DNA of 64,000 nt from Klebsiella africana (GCF_020526085.1 NZ_CP084874.1:4836001-4900000); one strand, 5' to 3'; counted from the first letter of the stretch, positions 45,653 through 57,494 are shown. Notes: generated by a model from the sequence alone, not told the origin. Numbers and translations are program-made.

Positions 45653-48478
45653 ATGGATAAGATCGAAGTTCGGGGCGCCCGCACCCATAATCTCAAAAAC
45701 ATCAACCTCGTTATCCCGCGCGACAAACTCATTGTCGTCACCGGGCTTTCCGGGTCTGGCAAATCTTCACTCGCTTTCGACACCCTGTATGCCGAAGGCC
45801 AGCGTCGCTACGTCGAATCGCTCTCCGCCTATGCGCGACAGTTCCTGTCGCTGATGGAGAAGCCGGACGTCGACCATATCGAAGGGCTGTCGCCGGCGAT
45901 TTCCATCGAACAGAAATCAACCTCTCACAACCCCCGCTCGACGGTGGGTACTATTACCGAAATTCACGACTATCTGCGTCTGCTGTACGCCCGCGTCGGC
46001 GAGCCGCGCTGTCCGGATCACGATGTGCCGCTGGCGGCGCAAACCGTCAGTCAGATGGTCGATAATGTCCTCGCCCAGCCGGAAGGCCTGCGCCTGATGC
46101 TGCTGGCGCCCATTATTAAAGAGCGCAAAGGCGAGCACACTAAAACCCTGGAAAACCTCGCCAGTCAGGGCTACATCCGCGCGCGGATCGACGGCGAGGT
46201 CTGCGATCTGTCGGATCCGCCGAAGCTGGAGCTGCAGAAGAAGCACACCATTGAGGTGGTGATTGACCGCTTCAAAGTACGCGACGATCTGGCGCAGCGC
46301 CTGGCCGAGTCGTTTGAAACCGCGCTGGAGCTTTCCGGCGGGACCGCCATTGTGGCCAATATGGATGATGAGAAAGCGGAAGAACTGCTGTTTTCCGCCA
46401 ACTTCGCCTGCCCGATCTGCGGCTACAGTATGCGCGAGCTGGAGCCGCGCCTGTTCTCCTTTAACAACCCGGCGGGTGCCTGCCCGACCTGCGACGGTCT
46501 CGGCGTGCAGCAATATTTCGACCCCGATCGCGTGGTGCAAAATCCGGAGCTGTCGCTGGCGGGCGGCGCCATCCGCGGCTGGGATCGGCGTAACTTCTAC
46601 TACTTCCAGATGCTGAAGTCGCTGGCGGAGCACTATAAATTCGACGTCGAAGCGCCGTGGGGCACCCTCAGCGCCAGCGTGCAGAAAGTGGTGCTGTATG
46701 GTTCCGGTAAGGAAAGTATTGAATTCAAATACATGAACGACCGCGGCGACACCTCGGTGCGCCGTCACCCGTTCGAAGGCGTGCTGCATAACATGGAGCG
46801 CCGTTACAAAGAGACGGAATCCAGCGCGGTACGCGAAGAGCTGGCGAAGTTCATCAGCAACCGTCCGTGCGCCAGCTGCGACGGCACGCGCCTGCGTCGC
46901 GAGGCGCGCCACGTGTTTGTGGAAAACACCCCGCTGCCGACCATTTCCGATATGAGCATCGGCCACGCGATGGATTTCTTCAACAATCTGAAGCTCTCCG
47001 GCCAGCGGGCGAAAATCGCCGAAAAAGTGCTGAAAGAGATTGGCGATCGTCTGAAATTCCTCGTCAACGTCGGCCTCAACTACCTGACGCTCTCCCGCTC
47101 GGCGGAAACGCTCTCCGGCGGCGAAGCCCAGCGTATCCGTCTGGCAAGCCAGATTGGCGCCGGGCTGGTTGGCGTGATGTACGTCCTGGATGAACCCTCT
47201 ATCGGCCTGCACCAGCGCGATAACGAACGCCTGCTCGGCACCCTGATCCACCTGCGTAATTTAGGTAACACAGTGATCGTCGTTGAGCACGACGAAGACG
47301 CGATTCGCGCCGCCGACCATGTGATCGATATCGGTCCCGGCGCTGGCGTTCACGGTGGCCAGGTAGTAGCGGAAGGGCCGCTGGAGGCCATTATGGCGGT
47401 CCCGGAATCCCTGACCGGCCAGTTCATGAGCGGTAAACGCAAAATTGAAGTGCCGAAGCAGCGCGTGCCCGCCAACCCGGAGAAAGTCCTCAAGCTGACC
47501 GGCGCGCGCGGCAACAACCTGAAGGATGTAACGCTGACCCTGCCGGTGGGCCTGTTTACCTGCATCACCGGCGTCTCCGGCTCGGGTAAATCCACGCTGA
47601 TCAACGATACCCTGTTCCCGATTGCCCAGCGCCAGCTCAACGGCGCGACCATCGCCGAACCAGCGCCATATCGCGACATCCAGGGGCTGGAACATTTCGA
47701 TAAAGTTATCGATATCGACCAGAGCCCGATCGGCCGGACGCCGCGCTCCAACCCGGCAACCTATACCGGGGTGTTTACCCCCGTGCGCGAGCTGTTCGCC
47801 GGCGTACCGGAGTCTCGTTCACGCGGCTATACGCCAGGGCGCTTTAGCTTTAACGTTCGTGGTGGGCGCTGCGAAGCCTGCCAGGGCGACGGCGTTATTA
47901 AGGTTGAGATGCACTTCCTGCCGGATATCTACGTGCCGTGCGACCAGTGCAAAGGCAAACGCTATAACCGCGAAACGCTGGAGATTAAGTACAAGGGTAA
48001 GACCATCCACGAAGTGCTGGATATGACCATTGAAGAGGCGCGTGAATTCTTTGATGCCGTACCGGCGCTGGCGCGTAAGCTGCAAACCCTGATGGACGTC
48101 GGCCTGACCTATATTCGTCTCGGCCAGTCGGCGACAACCCTGTCCGGCGGCGAGGCGCAGCGCGTGAAGCTGGCGCGCGAGCTGTCCAAGCGCGGTACCG
48201 GCCAGACGCTGTATATCCTCGATGAGCCGACCACCGGTCTGCACTTCGCCGATATCCAGCAGTTGCTGGAAGTGCTGCACCAGCTGCGCGATCAGGGCAA
48301 TACCATCGTGGTGATTGAGCACAACCTCGATGTGATTAAAACCGCAGACTGGATTGTCGATCTCGGCCCGGAAGGCGGCAGCGGCGGCGGCGAAATCCTG
48401 GTCTCCGGTACGCCGGAAACCGTCGCAGAGTGCGAAGCCTCGCACACCGCGCGCTTCCTGAAGCCGATGCTGAAATAA
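45653..48478 (+). CDS. uvrA: Excinuclease ABC subunit A
   Basis: UvrA (941 residues) scans DNA for bulky lesions and loads UvrB in nucleotide excision repair. Two ABC ATPase modules are visible: Walker [10 protein letters not shown] (31-39) and GVSGSGKST, each with an LSGGEAQR signature. Zinc-finger cysteines occur at CPICGYSM and, in the second module, CEACQGDG...CDQCKGKR. It is SOS-induced through the LexA box upstream. Its stop codon abuts the stop of the converging yjbR gene without a gap. Confidence 0.98.
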   Translation: MDKIEVRGARTHNLKNINLVIPRDKLIVVTGLSGSGKSSLAFDTLYAEGQRRYVESLSAYARQFLSLMEKPDVDHIEGLSPAISIEQKSTSHNPRSTVGTITEIHDYLRLLYARVGEPRCPDHDVPLAAQTVSQMVDNVLAQPEGLRLMLLAPIIKERKGEHTKTLENLASQGYIRARIDGEVCDLSDPPKLELQKKHTIEVVIDRFKVRDDLAQRLAESFETALELSGGTAIVANMDDEKAEELLFSANFACPICGYSMRELEPRLFSFNNPAGACPTCDGLGVQQYFDPDRVVQNPELSLAGGAIRGWDRRNFYYFQMLKSLAEHYKFDVEAPWGTLSASVQKVVLYGSGKESIEFKYMNDRGDTSVRRHPFEGVLHNMERRYKETESSAVREELAKFISNRPCASCDGTRLRREARHVFVENTPLPTISDMSIGHAMDFFNNLKLSGQRAKIAEKVLKEIGDRLKFLVNVGLNYLTLSRSAETLSGGEAQRIRLASQIGAGLVGVMYVLDEPSIGLHQRDNERLLGTLIHLRNLGNTVIVVEHDEDAIRAADHVIDIGPGAGVHGGQVVAEGPLEAIMAVPESLTGQFMSGKRKIEVPKQRVPANPEKVLKLTGARGNNLKDVTLTLPVGLFTCITGVSGSGKSTLINDTLFPIAQRQLNGATIAEPAPYRDIQGLEHFDKVIDIDQSPIGRTPRSNPATYTGVFTPVRELFAGVPESRSRGYTPGRFSFNVRGGRCEACQGDGVIKVEMHFLPDIYVPCDQCKGKRYNRETLEIKYKGKTIHEVLDMTIEEAREFFDAVPALARKLQTLMDVGLTYIRLGQSATTLSGGEAQRVKLARELSKRGTGQTLYILDEPTTGLHFADIQQLLEVLHQLRDQGNTIVVIEHNLDVIKTADWIVDLGPEGGSGGGEILVSGTPETVAECEASHTARFLKPMLK

Positions 48479-48835
48479 TTAGCGGGTAAGCTGCTGCCGG
48501 ACCGGCTCCGGCAGCATTTTCACCGCCTGCTGGTAAGACGCATCGACCAGGTAGTAGATTTGCGAATCCGGCAGCGAGCCATCCAGATAGACGGTGCTCC
48601 AGTGCGCTTTATTGAGATGCTGGCTGGGCCGGACATCGCGATGCTGCTGTCGCAGCAGCTCCGCCAACTCCGGACTCGCCTTCAGCGCGACCGCCGGCCG
48701 CTGGTCCTCAACCTCCTTCACCATGGCAAACAGCACGTCTGAGACCTTAATCTGCGTGGCTTTCCAGTCGCTGTGGACGCTCTGCTCTGCTCCCGGTTTC
48801 GCCATGCAGTACTGCAATAACTCCGAAATTGTCAT
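48479..48835 (-). CDS. yjbR: MmcQ/YjbR-family DNA-binding protein
   Basis: A 118-residue protein matching E. coli YjbR along its length, with the family motifs HLNKAHWSTVYLDG and LVDASYQQA. The fold is a double-wing CyaY-like motif proposed to bind DNA; cellular role unknown. It follows yjbQ after 3 bp and is probably cotranscribed with it. Confidence 0.92.
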   Translation of the reverse strand: MTISELLQYCMAKPGAEQSVHSDWKATQIKVSDVLFAMVKEVEDQRPAVALKASPELAELLRQQHRDVRPSQHLNKAHWSTVYLDGSLPDSQIYYLVDASYQQAVKMLPEPVRQQLTR

Positions 48836-48838
48836 CTT

Positions 48839-49255
48839 TTATTCCCCCATGAGCGTCGCAACGATGCGCCGCGAACCGCCGTGTATCCGATGCTCCCCCA
48901 GCCAGATGCCCTGCCAGGTTCCCAGTCTGACGCGCCCGTCCTCGACCGGCAGCATCAGCGACGCGCCAAGCATCGATGATTTGATGTGCGAAGGCATATC
49001 ATCAGGGCCTTCATAATCATGTTCGTACGGCGCGTTATCCGGCACGGCGTTGAGAAAATACTGCTCCATGTCATACCGAACGGTGGGATCGCAGTTTTCG
49101 TTGAGCGTCAGGGAAGCAGAAGTATGCTGGAGCAGGAGGTGCAGCAGGCCGACCTTCACCCCGGCCAACCCGCGGATCTGGCCGAGGATTTCGTCGGTGA
49201 CCAGATGAAAACCACGGGATTTGGGCCCAAGCGTCAGGGTTTGCTGATACCACAT
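48839..49255 (-). CDS. yjbQ: YjbQ/UPF0047 family protein with thiamine phosphate synthase side activity
   Basis: A 138-residue UPF0047 protein matching E. coli YjbQ, with the conserved [17 protein letters not shown] and [16 protein letters not shown] motifs whose histidines surround the active site. Members can complement thiE mutants in vivo, but the natural role is unsure. Start 49255 is the second of two adjacent ATGs; it has AGGAG at 6-base spacing, the first only 3. Confidence 0.92.
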   Translation of the reverse strand: MWYQQTLTLGPKSRGFHLVTDEILGQIRGLAGVKVGLLHLLLQHTSASLTLNENCDPTVRYDMEQYFLNAVPDNAPYEHDYEGPDDMPSHIKSSMLGASLMLPVEDGRVRLGTWQGIWLGEHRIHGGSRRIVATLMGE

Positions 49256-49341
49256 CATCGACTCCTTTTGCGAATGAATCTCTCTAAGTGTGCAGCAATA
49301 CGTGAAAAGGTAAAACCTTCCACCCCTGATTTTGCATAAAA

Positions 49342-49367
49342 AAACGGCAGCGCCGTCGCTGCCGTTT
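49342..49367 (-). terminator. Terminator of aphA
   Basis: AAACGGCAGC-GCCGTC-GCTGCCGTTT; read on the minus strand the A-run before it becomes a T-run. Confidence 0.88.
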
Positions 49368-49385
49368 ATCGCGTTCAGGCGGTCA

Positions 49386-50099
49386 TCAGTATTCGGAATT
49401 GACGATCACTTCCTCGCCCAGCGCCCCGGCCATCGGCAGCGGCTTATAGGAGGAGTTGGCGGCCCGCAGCACGCGGATCCCACGGGCGCCTGCCTCGCGG
49501 GCGGCGGTGATATCGTTATCCGAATCGCCGTAGAAAACCTTTATCTGCTTCGCCTGCAACCACTGGGTCTTGGTGTTCTGGCCTGGCTTATCACCAGCGA
49601 AAATCACCGGATTCATATTGGCGGCCGGGATGAGAAAATCATCCTGCAGGGTTTTAGAAACGGTTTCGGTTTTGGTCTGGCTGCGGCCGGTGACGAACCA
49701 GATGCTATCCCCACGCTTCACATGCATCGCAATCAGCTGGCGCGCCACCTCTTTCGGCATGCTGAACTCATCCCAGCCATTGTTCATTTTTTCCCAGAAC
49801 TGCGGGTTTTTCAGGTAATCCTCACTGCCGGGAGAAAAGGTTTTTTGCCCGCGCCAGAAGCCCGGACTGGAAAAGAGGACGGTGTCATCGATATCAAAGC
49901 CGACGGCCATCGGCGGCCGCCCCAGCAGACTGTTTTCGATTTGCGCCACCGAAACCCAGTGGATCGGCGCCTGCTCGGCCAGTTGGGCCACATTGGTGCC
50001 CACCCACAACGGCTGTGGCGTGGAGGCGCGCGCCACAACGGCGCTGTTCAGCGTGAACAGGAGAGAAGCCGCCGCAAAGGCGAGAGTAAGTTTGCGCAT
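49386..50099 (-). CDS. aphA: Class B acid phosphatase AphA
   Basis: A 237-residue periplasmic Mg2+-dependent phosphatase and phosphotransferase of the HAD superfamily. A signal peptide (ending VARA) precedes the mature enzyme; the DxDxT motif is FDIDDTVLF, motif 2 is FVTGRSQTK, and motif 3 is YGDSDNDI. The start at 50099 gives the proper signal peptide; the ORF extends to 50120. It releases phosphate from nucleotides outside the cytoplasm. Confidence 0.96.
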   Translation of the reverse strand: MRKLTLAFAAASLLFTLNSAVVARASTPQPLWVGTNVAQLAEQAPIHWVSVAQIENSLLGRPPMAVGFDIDDTVLFSSPGFWRGQKTFSPGSEDYLKNPQFWEKMNNGWDEFSMPKEVARQLIAMHVKRGDSIWFVTGRSQTKTETVSKTLQDDFLIPAANMNPVIFAGDKPGQNTKTQWLQAKQIKVFYGDSDNDITAAREAGARGIRVLRAANSSYKPLPMAGALGEEVIVNSEY

Positions 50100-50292
50100 A
50101 TTTATCCCTAAATTTATCAATCATTATTATTTTTAATAATGTGCATGCTTAGCAACGCCCCGACCTTACCCGCAGGTCGCGTGGATGAAAAGCCTTTTAT
50201 CGCGTAGATGTCATAGAAAAAGAGGATGATCACAATCAGAGAGGGCTTGCCTTTGCCAGTTGAGCGGCAAAGGCAAGCCACTGGAGAGCGGC

Positions 50293-51486
50293 TTACATTA
50301 CCGCAGCAAAGGCTTTCGCCACCTGCTGAACATTACGTGAGTTTAACCCCGCCACGCACATACGGCCGCTGGCAATCAGGTAGACGCCAAACTCGTCGCG
50401 TAGACGATCCACCTGCGCCGCGCTGAAGCCGGTATAGCTGAACATCCCGCGCTGCTTAAGCAGATAATCGACCTTGCTGCCCGGGGCAACCTGCTGCAGC
50501 GCGTCGACCAGCGCCTGACGCATAGTCAGAATATGCGTGCGCATGGCGTCCACTTCCGCCTGCCACGTGGCTTTCAGAGCAGCATCGTTCAGCACCGTCG
50601 CCACTACCTGCGCGCCAAAGCTCGGCGGGCTGGAGTAGTTACGGCGCACGGTGGCCTTCAGCTGACCGAGTACGCGGCCTGCAGTTTCACTGTCTTCACA
50701 GACCACGGACAGACCGCCGACGCGCTCCCCGTACAGCGAGAAGATTTTGGAGAACGAGTTGCTGACCAGCATCGGCATCCCGGCGCTGGCGATGGCGCGA
50801 ATGGCGTAGGCATCTTCTTCCAACCCGGCGCCAAAGCCCTGGTAGGCGATGTCGAGGAACGGGATTAGCTGACGCGCTTGTAACACCTCAACCACGCGGT
50901 CCCATTGGGCTGGCGTCAGGTCGGCGCCGGTCGGGTTGTGGCAGCAGGGGTGCAGCAGCACAATATCGCGGGCCGGCAGCGTTTGCAGCGTCGCCAGCAG
51001 GTCCTCAAAGCGCACGCCGTTGGTGGCTTTATCAAACCAGGGGTAAGTACTTACTTCGAAGCCAGCCCCTTCAAAAATGGCGATGTGGTTTTCCCAGGTC
51101 GGATCGCTGACCCAGACATGAGACTCCGGAAAGTAGCGTTTGAGGAAGTCGGCCCCGATCTTCAGCGCGCCCGAACCGCCGACCGTCTGAATGGAGGCAA
51201 TGCGGTTTTGCTTAAGCGCGGTATGCTCTGCGCCAAACAGCAGCGGCGCAATCACCTGACGGTAGCCGCTCAACCCTTCCATCGGCAGATACAGCGAAGC
51301 GCCATGCGGCTCGGCGTTCAGGCGTGCTTCCGCTTCCGCCACCGCCTGCAGCTGCGGAATAATGCCGTCATCGTTGTAGTATAGCCCGATACTCAGGTTG
51401 ACTTTGTCGCTTCGCGGATCTTCTTTGAAGCGTTCCATCAGAGAAAGAATAGGGTCGCCGGCGTAGGCGTCAACTTTTTGAAACAC
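50293..51486 (-). CDS. tyrB: Aromatic-amino-acid aminotransferase
   Basis: TyrB (397 residues) makes tyrosine, phenylalanine and leucine from their keto acids using glutamate. The PLP lysine lies in [16 protein letters not shown] and the substrate arginine near the C-terminus in [12 protein letters not shown]. The start is GTG at 51486 (encoding [17 protein letters not shown]), preceded by GGAG; the ORF to 51528 adds 14 residues absent from E. coli TyrB. A TyrR box was looked for upstream but is not clear. Confidence 0.95.
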   Translation of the reverse strand: MFQKVDAYAGDPILSLMERFKEDPRSDKVNLSIGLYYNDDGIIPQLQAVAEAEARLNAEPHGASLYLPMEGLSGYRQVIAPLLFGAEHTALKQNRIASIQTVGGSGALKIGADFLKRYFPESHVWVSDPTWENHIAIFEGAGFEVSTYPWFDKATNGVRFEDLLATLQTLPARDIVLLHPCCHNPTGADLTPAQWDRVVEVLQARQLIPFLDIAYQGFGAGLEEDAYAIRAIASAGMPMLVSNSFSKIFSLYGERVGGLSVVCEDSETAGRVLGQLKATVRRNYSSPPSFGAQVVATVLNDAALKATWQAEVDAMRTHILTMRQALVDALQQVAPGSKVDYLLKQRGMFSYTGFSAAQVDRLRDEFGVYLIASGRMCVAGLNSRNVQQVAKAFAAVM

Positions 51487-51663
51487 GCGATGTATCTCCA
51501 GGTTTACATAGGGCAGGTTCTTACACAATAAACCGGATATGACGGCAGGTCGAGAGGATGTTGAGGGGAAAATGACCGCGAGGTGGCATAAACCGCTTAT
51601 TCGCTCGCGGCTGTGCCGATGGCGTCCCGGATTACCATCAGGGTTATCCGGGACGGCTGGTGC

Positions 51664-52743
51664 TTAGTCGAGGTATTTCATGGCGACGCGGGAAGTCAGT
51701 CGCGTAATAAGTTCGTAAGCACTCACTTTCGTTATCTCGGCGATGCGCTCTACCGGAAGTTCCTCTCCCCACAGTACCACCGCGTCGCCGGCTTTATCCT
51801 TGGCCTGCGGTCCGAGGTCAACGCAGATCATATCCATCGCCACCCGGCCGACGATCGGCACTTCGCGGCCATTGACCAGCACTGGCGTGCCCGACGGCGC
51901 CGCGCGCGGATAACCGTCGCCATAGCCCATCGCCACCACGCCGAGACGGGTATCTCGTTCGCTGATCCAGGTGCCGCCGTAGCCGACGGGCTCCCCTGCT
52001 TTATGCTCGCGCACCGCAATCAGGCTGGACGTCAAGGTCATCACCGGCTGGCAGCCAAAATCTTTCCCGGTGGAGCGATCGTCCAACGGCGACACGCCAT
52101 ACAGGATAATCCCCGGACGCACCCAGTCGTAATGCGATTGCGGCCACAGCAGTATGCCGCCCGAGGCGGCGATTGAGCGCAGCCCTGGTTTGCCTTCGGT
52201 AAAGGTGGTGAAGATATCCAGCTGGCGTTCGGTAGCGCCGCAGGTCGGCTCATCGGCGCGGGCGAAATGGCTCACCACGTTAACCGGCTGGCGGACGTTT
52301 TTACACTGGCTCAGACGCTGATAAAACGCCTCGGCTTCCTCCGGGCGAACGCCTAATCTATGCATGCCGGTATCCAGCTTCATCCACACGGTCACCGGCT
52401 CGGGGAGGTCGGCTTGCTCCAGCGCTGCCAGCTGTTCGGGGCTATGCACCGCTGTATGCAGGCGCTGGGCGGCGATCACCGCCAGGTCTTCCGCAGCAAA
52501 AAAGCCCTCCAGCAGGAGGATCGGCTGGGCGATGCCCCCTGCCCGCAGGCGCAGCGCCTCTTCCAGGCGGGCGACGCCAAAGGCATCGGCGTCGATCAGC
52601 GTTCGCGCGGTCTCGAGAAGACCGTGTCCGTAGGCGTTCGCTTTCACTACCGCAACCAGTTTGCTGGCGGGCGCCAGTTCACGCAGACGTTGCAGGTTGT
52701 GTCGCAGAGCGCGGCGGTTGATAACTACAGTTGCCGCTTGCAT
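51664..52743 (-). CDS. alr: Alanine racemase, biosynthetic
   Basis: A 359-residue PLP enzyme that makes D-alanine for peptidoglycan. The PLP lysine is Lys34 in [10 protein letters not shown], and the catalytic tyrosine lies in the C-terminal domain near [10 protein letters not shown]. It follows dnaB by 31 bp on the same strand, as in E. coli, and is probably cotranscribed with it. Confidence 0.96.
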   Translation of the reverse strand: MQAATVVINRRALRHNLQRLRELAPASKLVAVVKANAYGHGLLETARTLIDADAFGVARLEEALRLRAGGIAQPILLLEGFFAAEDLAVIAAQRLHTAVHSPEQLAALEQADLPEPVTVWMKLDTGMHRLGVRPEEAEAFYQRLSQCKNVRQPVNVVSHFARADEPTCGATERQLDIFTTFTEGKPGLRSIAASGGILLWPQSHYDWVRPGIILYGVSPLDDRSTGKDFGCQPVMTLTSSLIAVREHKAGEPVGYGGTWISERDTRLGVVAMGYGDGYPRAAPSGTPVLVNGREVPIVGRVAMDMICVDLGPQAKDKAGDAVVLWGEELPVERIAEITKVSAYELITRLTSRVAMKYLD

Positions 52744-52774
52744 TTGAATTCCTTAATAAAAGAAGGCGGAAGGA

Positions 52775-54190
52775 TTACTCATCATCATACTGAGGACCGG
52801 CATAATTATCGAAACGCGACCACTGGCCGTTAAAGGTCAGTCGCACGGTGCCGATCGGGCCGTTACGTTGTTTACCAATGATAATTTCCGCGATGCCTTT
52901 AAGATCGCTGTTCTCGTGATAGACCTCATCACGGTAAATGAACATGATTAAGTCGGCATCCTGTTCGATAGAGCCGGACTCACGCAGGTCGGAGTTGACC
53001 GGGCGCTTATCGGCGCGCTGCTCCAGCGAGCGGTTAAGCTGCGACAGCGCCACCACCGGCACCTGCAGCTCTTTGGCCAGCGCCTTCAGCGAGCGGGAGA
53101 TTTCGGCGATCTCAAGGGTACGGTTGTCCGAGAGCGACGGCACGCGCATCAGCTGCAGGTAGTCGATCATAATCAGTCCGATGCCGCCATGCTCGCGAGC
53201 GATACGCCGCGCGCGGGAGCGCACTTCCGTCGGCGTCAGGCCGGAGGAGTCATCGATATAGATATTGCGCTTTTCCAGCAGGATGCCCATGGTGCCGGAG
53301 ATCCGCGCCCAGTCTTCGTCGTCCAGTTGACCGGTACGAATGCGGGTCTGATCGACGCGCGACAGCGAGGCCAGAGAACGCATCATGATCTGTTCCGAGG
53401 GCATCTCGAGACTGAAGATTAATACCGGCTTGTCCTGCAACATCGCCGCGTTTTCCACGAGGTTCATCGCGAAGGTCGTTTTACCCATCGACGGACGGGC
53501 GGCGACGATAATCAGATCCGACGGCTGCAGGCCTGCGGTCTTTTTGTTGAGGTCGTCGTAGCCGGTGTTAACCCCGGTGACGCCGTCGTGCGGCTGTTGG
53601 AACAGCTGTTCAATACGGGCGACGGTGGCATCGAGCACATCGGCGATGTTCTTCGGCCCTTCGTCTTTATTGGCCCGGCTTTCGGCGATTTTGAAAACCC
53701 GGGACTCGGCGAGGTCAAGCAGATCTTCGCTGGTTCGCCCCTGCGGGTCGAAGCCGGCTTCGGCGATCTCGTTGGCCACCGAAATCATCTCGCGCACGAC
53801 CGCACGTTCGCGCACGATGTCGGCATAGGCGCTGATGTTCGCCGCACTGGGCGTATTTTTGGAGAGTTCGGCCAGATAGGCGAAGCCGCCGACGCTGTCC
53901 AGCTGCCCCTGACGCTCCAGCGACTCGGCGAGCGTAATCAGGTCAATCGGGCTGCCGGACTCCTGCAGGCGCGCCATCTCGGTAAAAATATGACGGTGCG
54001 GACGGGTATAAAAGTCGTCGGCAACGACGCGTTCGGCGACGTCGTCCCAGCGCTCGTTATCCAGCATTAAACCGCCCAACACCGACTGCTCCGCTTCAAT
54101 CGAGTGCGGCGGGACTTTCAGCCCGGCGAGCTGCGGATCGCGTTCGCGGGTTTCTGTCTGTGGTTTGTTGAAGGGTTTATTTCCTGCCAT
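52775..54190 (-). CDS. dnaB: Replicative DNA helicase
   Basis: DnaB (471 residues) is the hexameric helicase of the replication fork. The N-terminal primase-interacting domain begins PPHSIEAEQSVLGGLMLDN; the RecA-like domain has Walker A ARPSMGKTTFA, Walker B LIMIDYLQLM and the DnaB signature LSRSLEQR-type region (SQLNRSLEQRADKRPVNSD). No intein or insertion is present. Confidence 0.98.
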   Translation of the reverse strand: MAGNKPFNKPQTETRERDPQLAGLKVPPHSIEAEQSVLGGLMLDNERWDDVAERVVADDFYTRPHRHIFTEMARLQESGSPIDLITLAESLERQGQLDSVGGFAYLAELSKNTPSAANISAYADIVRERAVVREMISVANEIAEAGFDPQGRTSEDLLDLAESRVFKIAESRANKDEGPKNIADVLDATVARIEQLFQQPHDGVTGVNTGYDDLNKKTAGLQPSDLIIVAARPSMGKTTFAMNLVENAAMLQDKPVLIFSLEMPSEQIMMRSLASLSRVDQTRIRTGQLDDEDWARISGTMGILLEKRNIYIDDSSGLTPTEVRSRARRIAREHGGIGLIMIDYLQLMRVPSLSDNRTLEIAEISRSLKALAKELQVPVVALSQLNRSLEQRADKRPVNSDLRESGSIEQDADLIMFIYRDEVYHENSDLKGIAEIIIGKQRNGPIGTVRLTFNGQWSRFDNYAGPQYDDE

Positions 54191-54359
54191 AGCCTAACAT
54201 TTCACCGATACGGAAAAGAGCGTGACAGTATAGCGAGAAAGCCATTGCCGCTAAAGAACCCATTAAGCGGGGCAGGCCTGAGGCAGGTAAGAAAATCCGT
54301 CACCGCCCGCGCAGGCTGTTAAGCTTACTGGATAATCTCAGTACAACACAGGAGCGAAC

Positions 54360-55343
54360 ATGGCAACACGCATCGAATTTTCGAAACACGGGGGACCGGA
54401 GGTGCTGCAGGCGGTTGAGTTTACCCCTCGCGATCCTGCGGAGCATGAAATTCAGGTCGAAAACAAAGCCATCGGCATCAACTATATCGACACCTATGTT
54501 CGCAGCGGCCTCTATCCACCGCCGTCGCTGCCGAGCGGTCTGGGCACCGAGGCGGCCGGTATCGTCAGTAAAGTTGGTCACGGGGTGACGCACATTAAAG
54601 TTGGCGATCGGGTGGTGTACGCCCAGTCGGCGCTCGGCGCCTATAGCACGGTGCACAATGTGCTGGCCGACAAAGCCGCGGTCCTGCCGGATGCCATCTC
54701 TTTCGAACAGGCCGCGGCATCGTTCCTTAAAGGGCTGACGGTCTGGTATCTGCTGCGCAAAACCTATGAAATTAAGCCTAATGAGGTGTTCCTGTTTCAC
54801 GCAGCCGCCGGCGGCGTGGGGCTGATTGCCTGTCAGTGGGCGAAAGCGCTGGGGGCGAAACTTATCGGTACCGTCGGCAGCGCGCAGAAAGCACAGCGTG
54901 CCAAAGAGGCTGGCGCCTGGCAGGTGATTAACTATCGCGAGGAGTCTATCGTGGAGCGGCTCAAGACGCTCACCGACGGTAAGAAAGTGGCCGTGGTCTA
55001 CGACTCGGTGGGAAAAGATACCTGGGAGGCCTCTCTGGACTGTCTGCAACGACGCGGCCTGATGGTCAGCTTTGGTAACTCCTCCGGCCCGGTCACCGGC
55101 GTCAATCTGGGGATCCTGAATCAGAAAGGCTCCCTGTACGTCACCCGCCCATCGCTGCAGGGCTATATCACCAACCGTGAAGAGCTAGCGGAAGCCTGTA
55201 GTGAATTGTTTTCGCTGATCGCCAGCGGGGTGATTAAAGTGGACGTGGCTGAAAGTCAGATCTATCCGCTGAGCGAAGCGCGGCGAGCGCATGAAGTTCT
55301 GGAGAGCCGGGTAACACAGGGGTCGAGTTTGCTGCTGCCATAA
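54360..55343 (+). CDS. qorA: NADPH:quinone oxidoreductase
   Basis: A 327-residue zinc-independent MDR-family quinone reductase (zeta-crystallin type), with the nucleotide-binding AAAGGVGLIACQWAKALGA. It reduces quinones by one electron using NADPH. It is divergent from dnaB as in E. coli. Confidence 0.95.
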   Translation: MATRIEFSKHGGPEVLQAVEFTPRDPAEHEIQVENKAIGINYIDTYVRSGLYPPPSLPSGLGTEAAGIVSKVGHGVTHIKVGDRVVYAQSALGAYSTVHNVLADKAAVLPDAISFEQAAASFLKGLTVWYLLRKTYEIKPNEVFLFHAAAGGVGLIACQWAKALGAKLIGTVGSAQKAQRAKEAGAWQVINYREESIVERLKTLTDGKKVAVVYDSVGKDTWEASLDCLQRRGLMVSFGNSSGPVTGVNLGILNQKGSLYVTRPSLQGYITNREELAEACSELFSLIASGVIKVDVAESQIYPLSEARRAHEVLESRVTQGSSLLLP

Positions 55344-55366
55344 GCTGGCAGAAGGGACAAAAGTTT

Positions 55367-55397
55367 AGGGCTTCCACCTGGGAAGCCCTTACTTTTT
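55367..55397 (+). terminator. Terminator of qorA
   Basis: AGGGCTTCC-ACCTG-GGAAGCCCT followed by TACTTTTTTTT. Confidence 0.93.
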
Positions 55398-55525
55398 TTT
55401 AGTTCGGCTGTATGTAGGGTACAGCGCGATGAATTCGTTAACGCGCTAATAGTGACAGATTTGCGCAGTAATGCCTACGCGGTTGTCTGCAAAATTGTTC
55501 AGGTTGTGACGCACCCCTCAATACC

Positions 55526-55768
55526 TTAGTAACGCCAACGGTTATTGTCGCGAAAAGCGTTTCCGTTCGGGGATTTTAGCGCCCGAATAATCCACACCAC
55601 CGCCACCGCCAGCAGCAGCCACGGCAGTAATTTGATCATCAAGGCGAACAACCCGCCGACGAACATCAGCGCGGTAGCCACCACGATAGCCGCGATAATC
55701 CCCAGCAGCGATACACCGGTGACCAGCAGCATGACAAAAAATCCAATGATAAATAGCAGTTCCAGCAT
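55526..55768 (-). CDS. pspG: Phage shock protein G
   Basis: An 80-residue inner-membrane protein with two or three helices, matching E. coli PspG, an effector of the phage-shock response to membrane stress. GGGGAG precedes ATG 55768; the ORF continues to 55798 without support. A -24/-12 promoter lies upstream, consistent with PspF/sigma-54 control. Confidence 0.93.
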   Translation of the reverse strand: MLELLFIIGFFVMLLVTGVSLLGIIAAIVVATALMFVGGLFALMIKLLPWLLLAVAVVWIIRALKSPNGNAFRDNNRWRY

Positions 55769-55809
55769 GATTCTCTCCCCAAAGAATGAATACTTCACTC
55801 TGCAGGTGT

Positions 55810-55827
55810 TACAAAAAACATGCCAAC
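55810..55827 (-). promoter_or_regulatory. Sigma-54 promoter of pspG
   Basis: Read on the minus strand, TTGGCATGTTTTTTGTAA has GG and the -12 TTGT at 10-base spacing. The -12 GC is GT here, as I recall is also the case in the E. coli pspG promoter. Confidence 0.75.
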
Positions 55828-55906
55828 AATAACTATATGACTTTAAAAGAAAACGCCCGCGTCATTGCGCGAGGCGTGGTCAATTTCACCAGGTTTTCGT
55901 CAGAAA

Positions 55907-56905
55907 TTAACGCTTATCGGCCACCAGCTTCAGCGCATGCTCCAGCACAGCAATATCGGCGCCAGCTTTATGCGCATTCTCGCTCAGGTAGCGGCGCCAC
56001 TGGCGGGCGCCGGGGATGCCCTGAAACAGCCCCAGCATATGGCGGGTAATATGGCCCAAATAGGTGCCCTTGCTGAGCTCGCGCTCAATATACGGGTACA
56101 TGGCTCGCACCACCGCTACCGGATCGGCATCCGCGCCTGCGACGCCGAAAATTTCGCGGTCGACCGAGGCCAGAATGCCCGGGTTCTGGTAGGCCTCTCG
56201 CCCGACCATCACCCCATCCATATGCTCAAGCTGCAGTCTGGCGTCGTCCAGCGATTTAATGCCGCCGTTGATCGCCATCGTCAGGTGGGGGAAATCGCGC
56301 TTCAGCTGCCAGACGCGGGGGTAATCCAGCGGCGGGATCTCGCGGTTCTCTTTCGGGCTCAGGCCAGAGAGCCAGGCTTTGCGGGCATGAATGATAAACA
56401 TCTCACATTCGCCCTTGCCGGAGACCGTCTCAATGAAATCGCACAGAAACTCATAGCTATCCTGGTCGTCAATCCCGATACGGGTTTTCACCGTGACCGG
56501 AATCGACACCACATCGCGCATCGCCTTGATACAGTCGGCCACCAGTTGCGCATTGCCCATCAGGCAGGCGCCAAACATACCGTTCTGCACGCGGTCAGAG
56601 GGGCAGCCGACGTTGAGGTTGATCTCATCATAGCCGCGCGCCTCGGCCAGCTTCGCGCACTGTGCCAGGGCCTGCGGATCGCTGCCGCCAAGCTGCAGAG
56701 CAACCGGGTGCTCTTCTTCGCTATAGGCCAGATAGTCACCTTTGCCGTGAATAATCGCCCCAGTAGTCACCATTTCGGTATACAAAAGCGTATGCCGCGA
56801 CAGCAGCCGCAGGAAGTAGCGGCAGTGTCTGTCAGTCCAGTCGAGCATTGGCGCGATGGAGAAACGGTGAGCAGGGAAAACAGGTGACGTTGATTCAGGC
56901 ATCAT
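55907..56905 (-). CDS. dusA: tRNA-dihydrouridine(20/20a) synthase
   Basis: A 332-residue FMN enzyme that reduces U20/U20a of tRNA to dihydrouridine. The catalytic cysteine is in [12 protein letters not shown], with the flavin-binding [10 protein letters not shown] and [11 protein letters not shown] segments. I start it at the first of two adjacent ATGs (56905, 56902); the ORF continues to 57088 without homology. The ribosome site is weak. Confidence 0.94.
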   Translation of the reverse strand: MMPESTSPVFPAHRFSIAPMLDWTDRHCRYFLRLLSRHTLLYTEMVTTGAIIHGKGDYLAYSEEEHPVALQLGGSDPQALAQCAKLAEARGYDEINLNVGCPSDRVQNGMFGACLMGNAQLVADCIKAMRDVVSIPVTVKTRIGIDDQDSYEFLCDFIETVSGKGECEMFIIHARKAWLSGLSPKENREIPPLDYPRVWQLKRDFPHLTMAINGGIKSLDDARLQLEHMDGVMVGREAYQNPGILASVDREIFGVAGADADPVAVVRAMYPYIERELSKGTYLGHITRHMLGLFQGIPGARQWRRYLSENAHKAGADIAVLEHALKLVADKR

Positions 56906-57005
56906 GGCGAATAAATAAGCATCCGGGTAAAAAGGGGCGCTACTATAGCACAAAGATACACCACAGGCGCATAGTGCGCCGCGCTTCGCCCCACACCTGG
57001 AATGA

Positions 57006-57494
57006 TTACTTTTTCCGCGGCTTGCCGTCGTGTGGACCGAAGAACTGCGGCGGATGGTCAACCCAACGATCCTGGCGCGTCGCGGCATAGCCGGGATTGA
57101 GCGGGTAATAAATGCGGTTGTACTTCTTGTTGGCCTCGCCCACCACCAGCAGACGAACTTCCTGCTCGGTGTTGTTAAGAAAGGTGTGGCAGATGCCGGT
57201 ACCCGCGGGAAAGCCCACGCTGTCGCCAGGCTCCAGCTTCCAGAGATAGCCGTTTATCCACACTTCCGGATAGCCCTCCAGCACGTAGATGAACTCTTCC
57301 TCATCGCTCTCAGCGTGTGGATAAGAGGTGCGCCGCCCGGGCGGCAGCCGCTCGTGGTGGATCCCCAGCCGGTTGAGACGTAAACCTCGTCCCAGCGGTG
57401 CGCCTATGGAAAAACGCTCCGGGCTGTCGGGATAAGTGGCATCGTCGGGCCCTTCCAGTTCGCGCCAGTGGCGAATGCAATCAGGTCGTTTCAT
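57006..57494 (-). CDS. Cupin-domain protein
   Basis: A 162-residue single-domain cupin. The metal motifs are [18 protein letters not shown] and [19 protein letters not shown], so histidine and glutamate ligands for a metal are present. GGGAG precedes ATG 57494. Cupins of this type include isomerases, dioxygenases and ligand sensors; nothing further identifies it. It lies between dusA and zur, where E. coli has other genes. Confidence 0.82.
   Translation of the reverse strand: MKRPDCIRHWRELEGPDDATYPDSPERFSIGAPLGRGLRLNRLGIHHERLPPGRRTSYPHAESDEEEFIYVLEGYPEVWINGYLWKLEPGDSVGFPAGTGICHTFLNNTEQEVRLLVVGEANKKYNRIYYPLNPGYAATRQDRWVDHPPQFFGPHDGKPRKK

Noticed and set aside
45917..47251. 444-residue minus-strand ORF opposite uvrA
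   Set aside because: Antisense shadow of uvrA; low-complexity composition and no family resemblance.
51487..51600. TyrR box upstream of tyrB
   Set aside because: TGTAA-like pieces occur but not in the palindromic TGTAAA-N6-TTTACA arrangement, so I did not call it.
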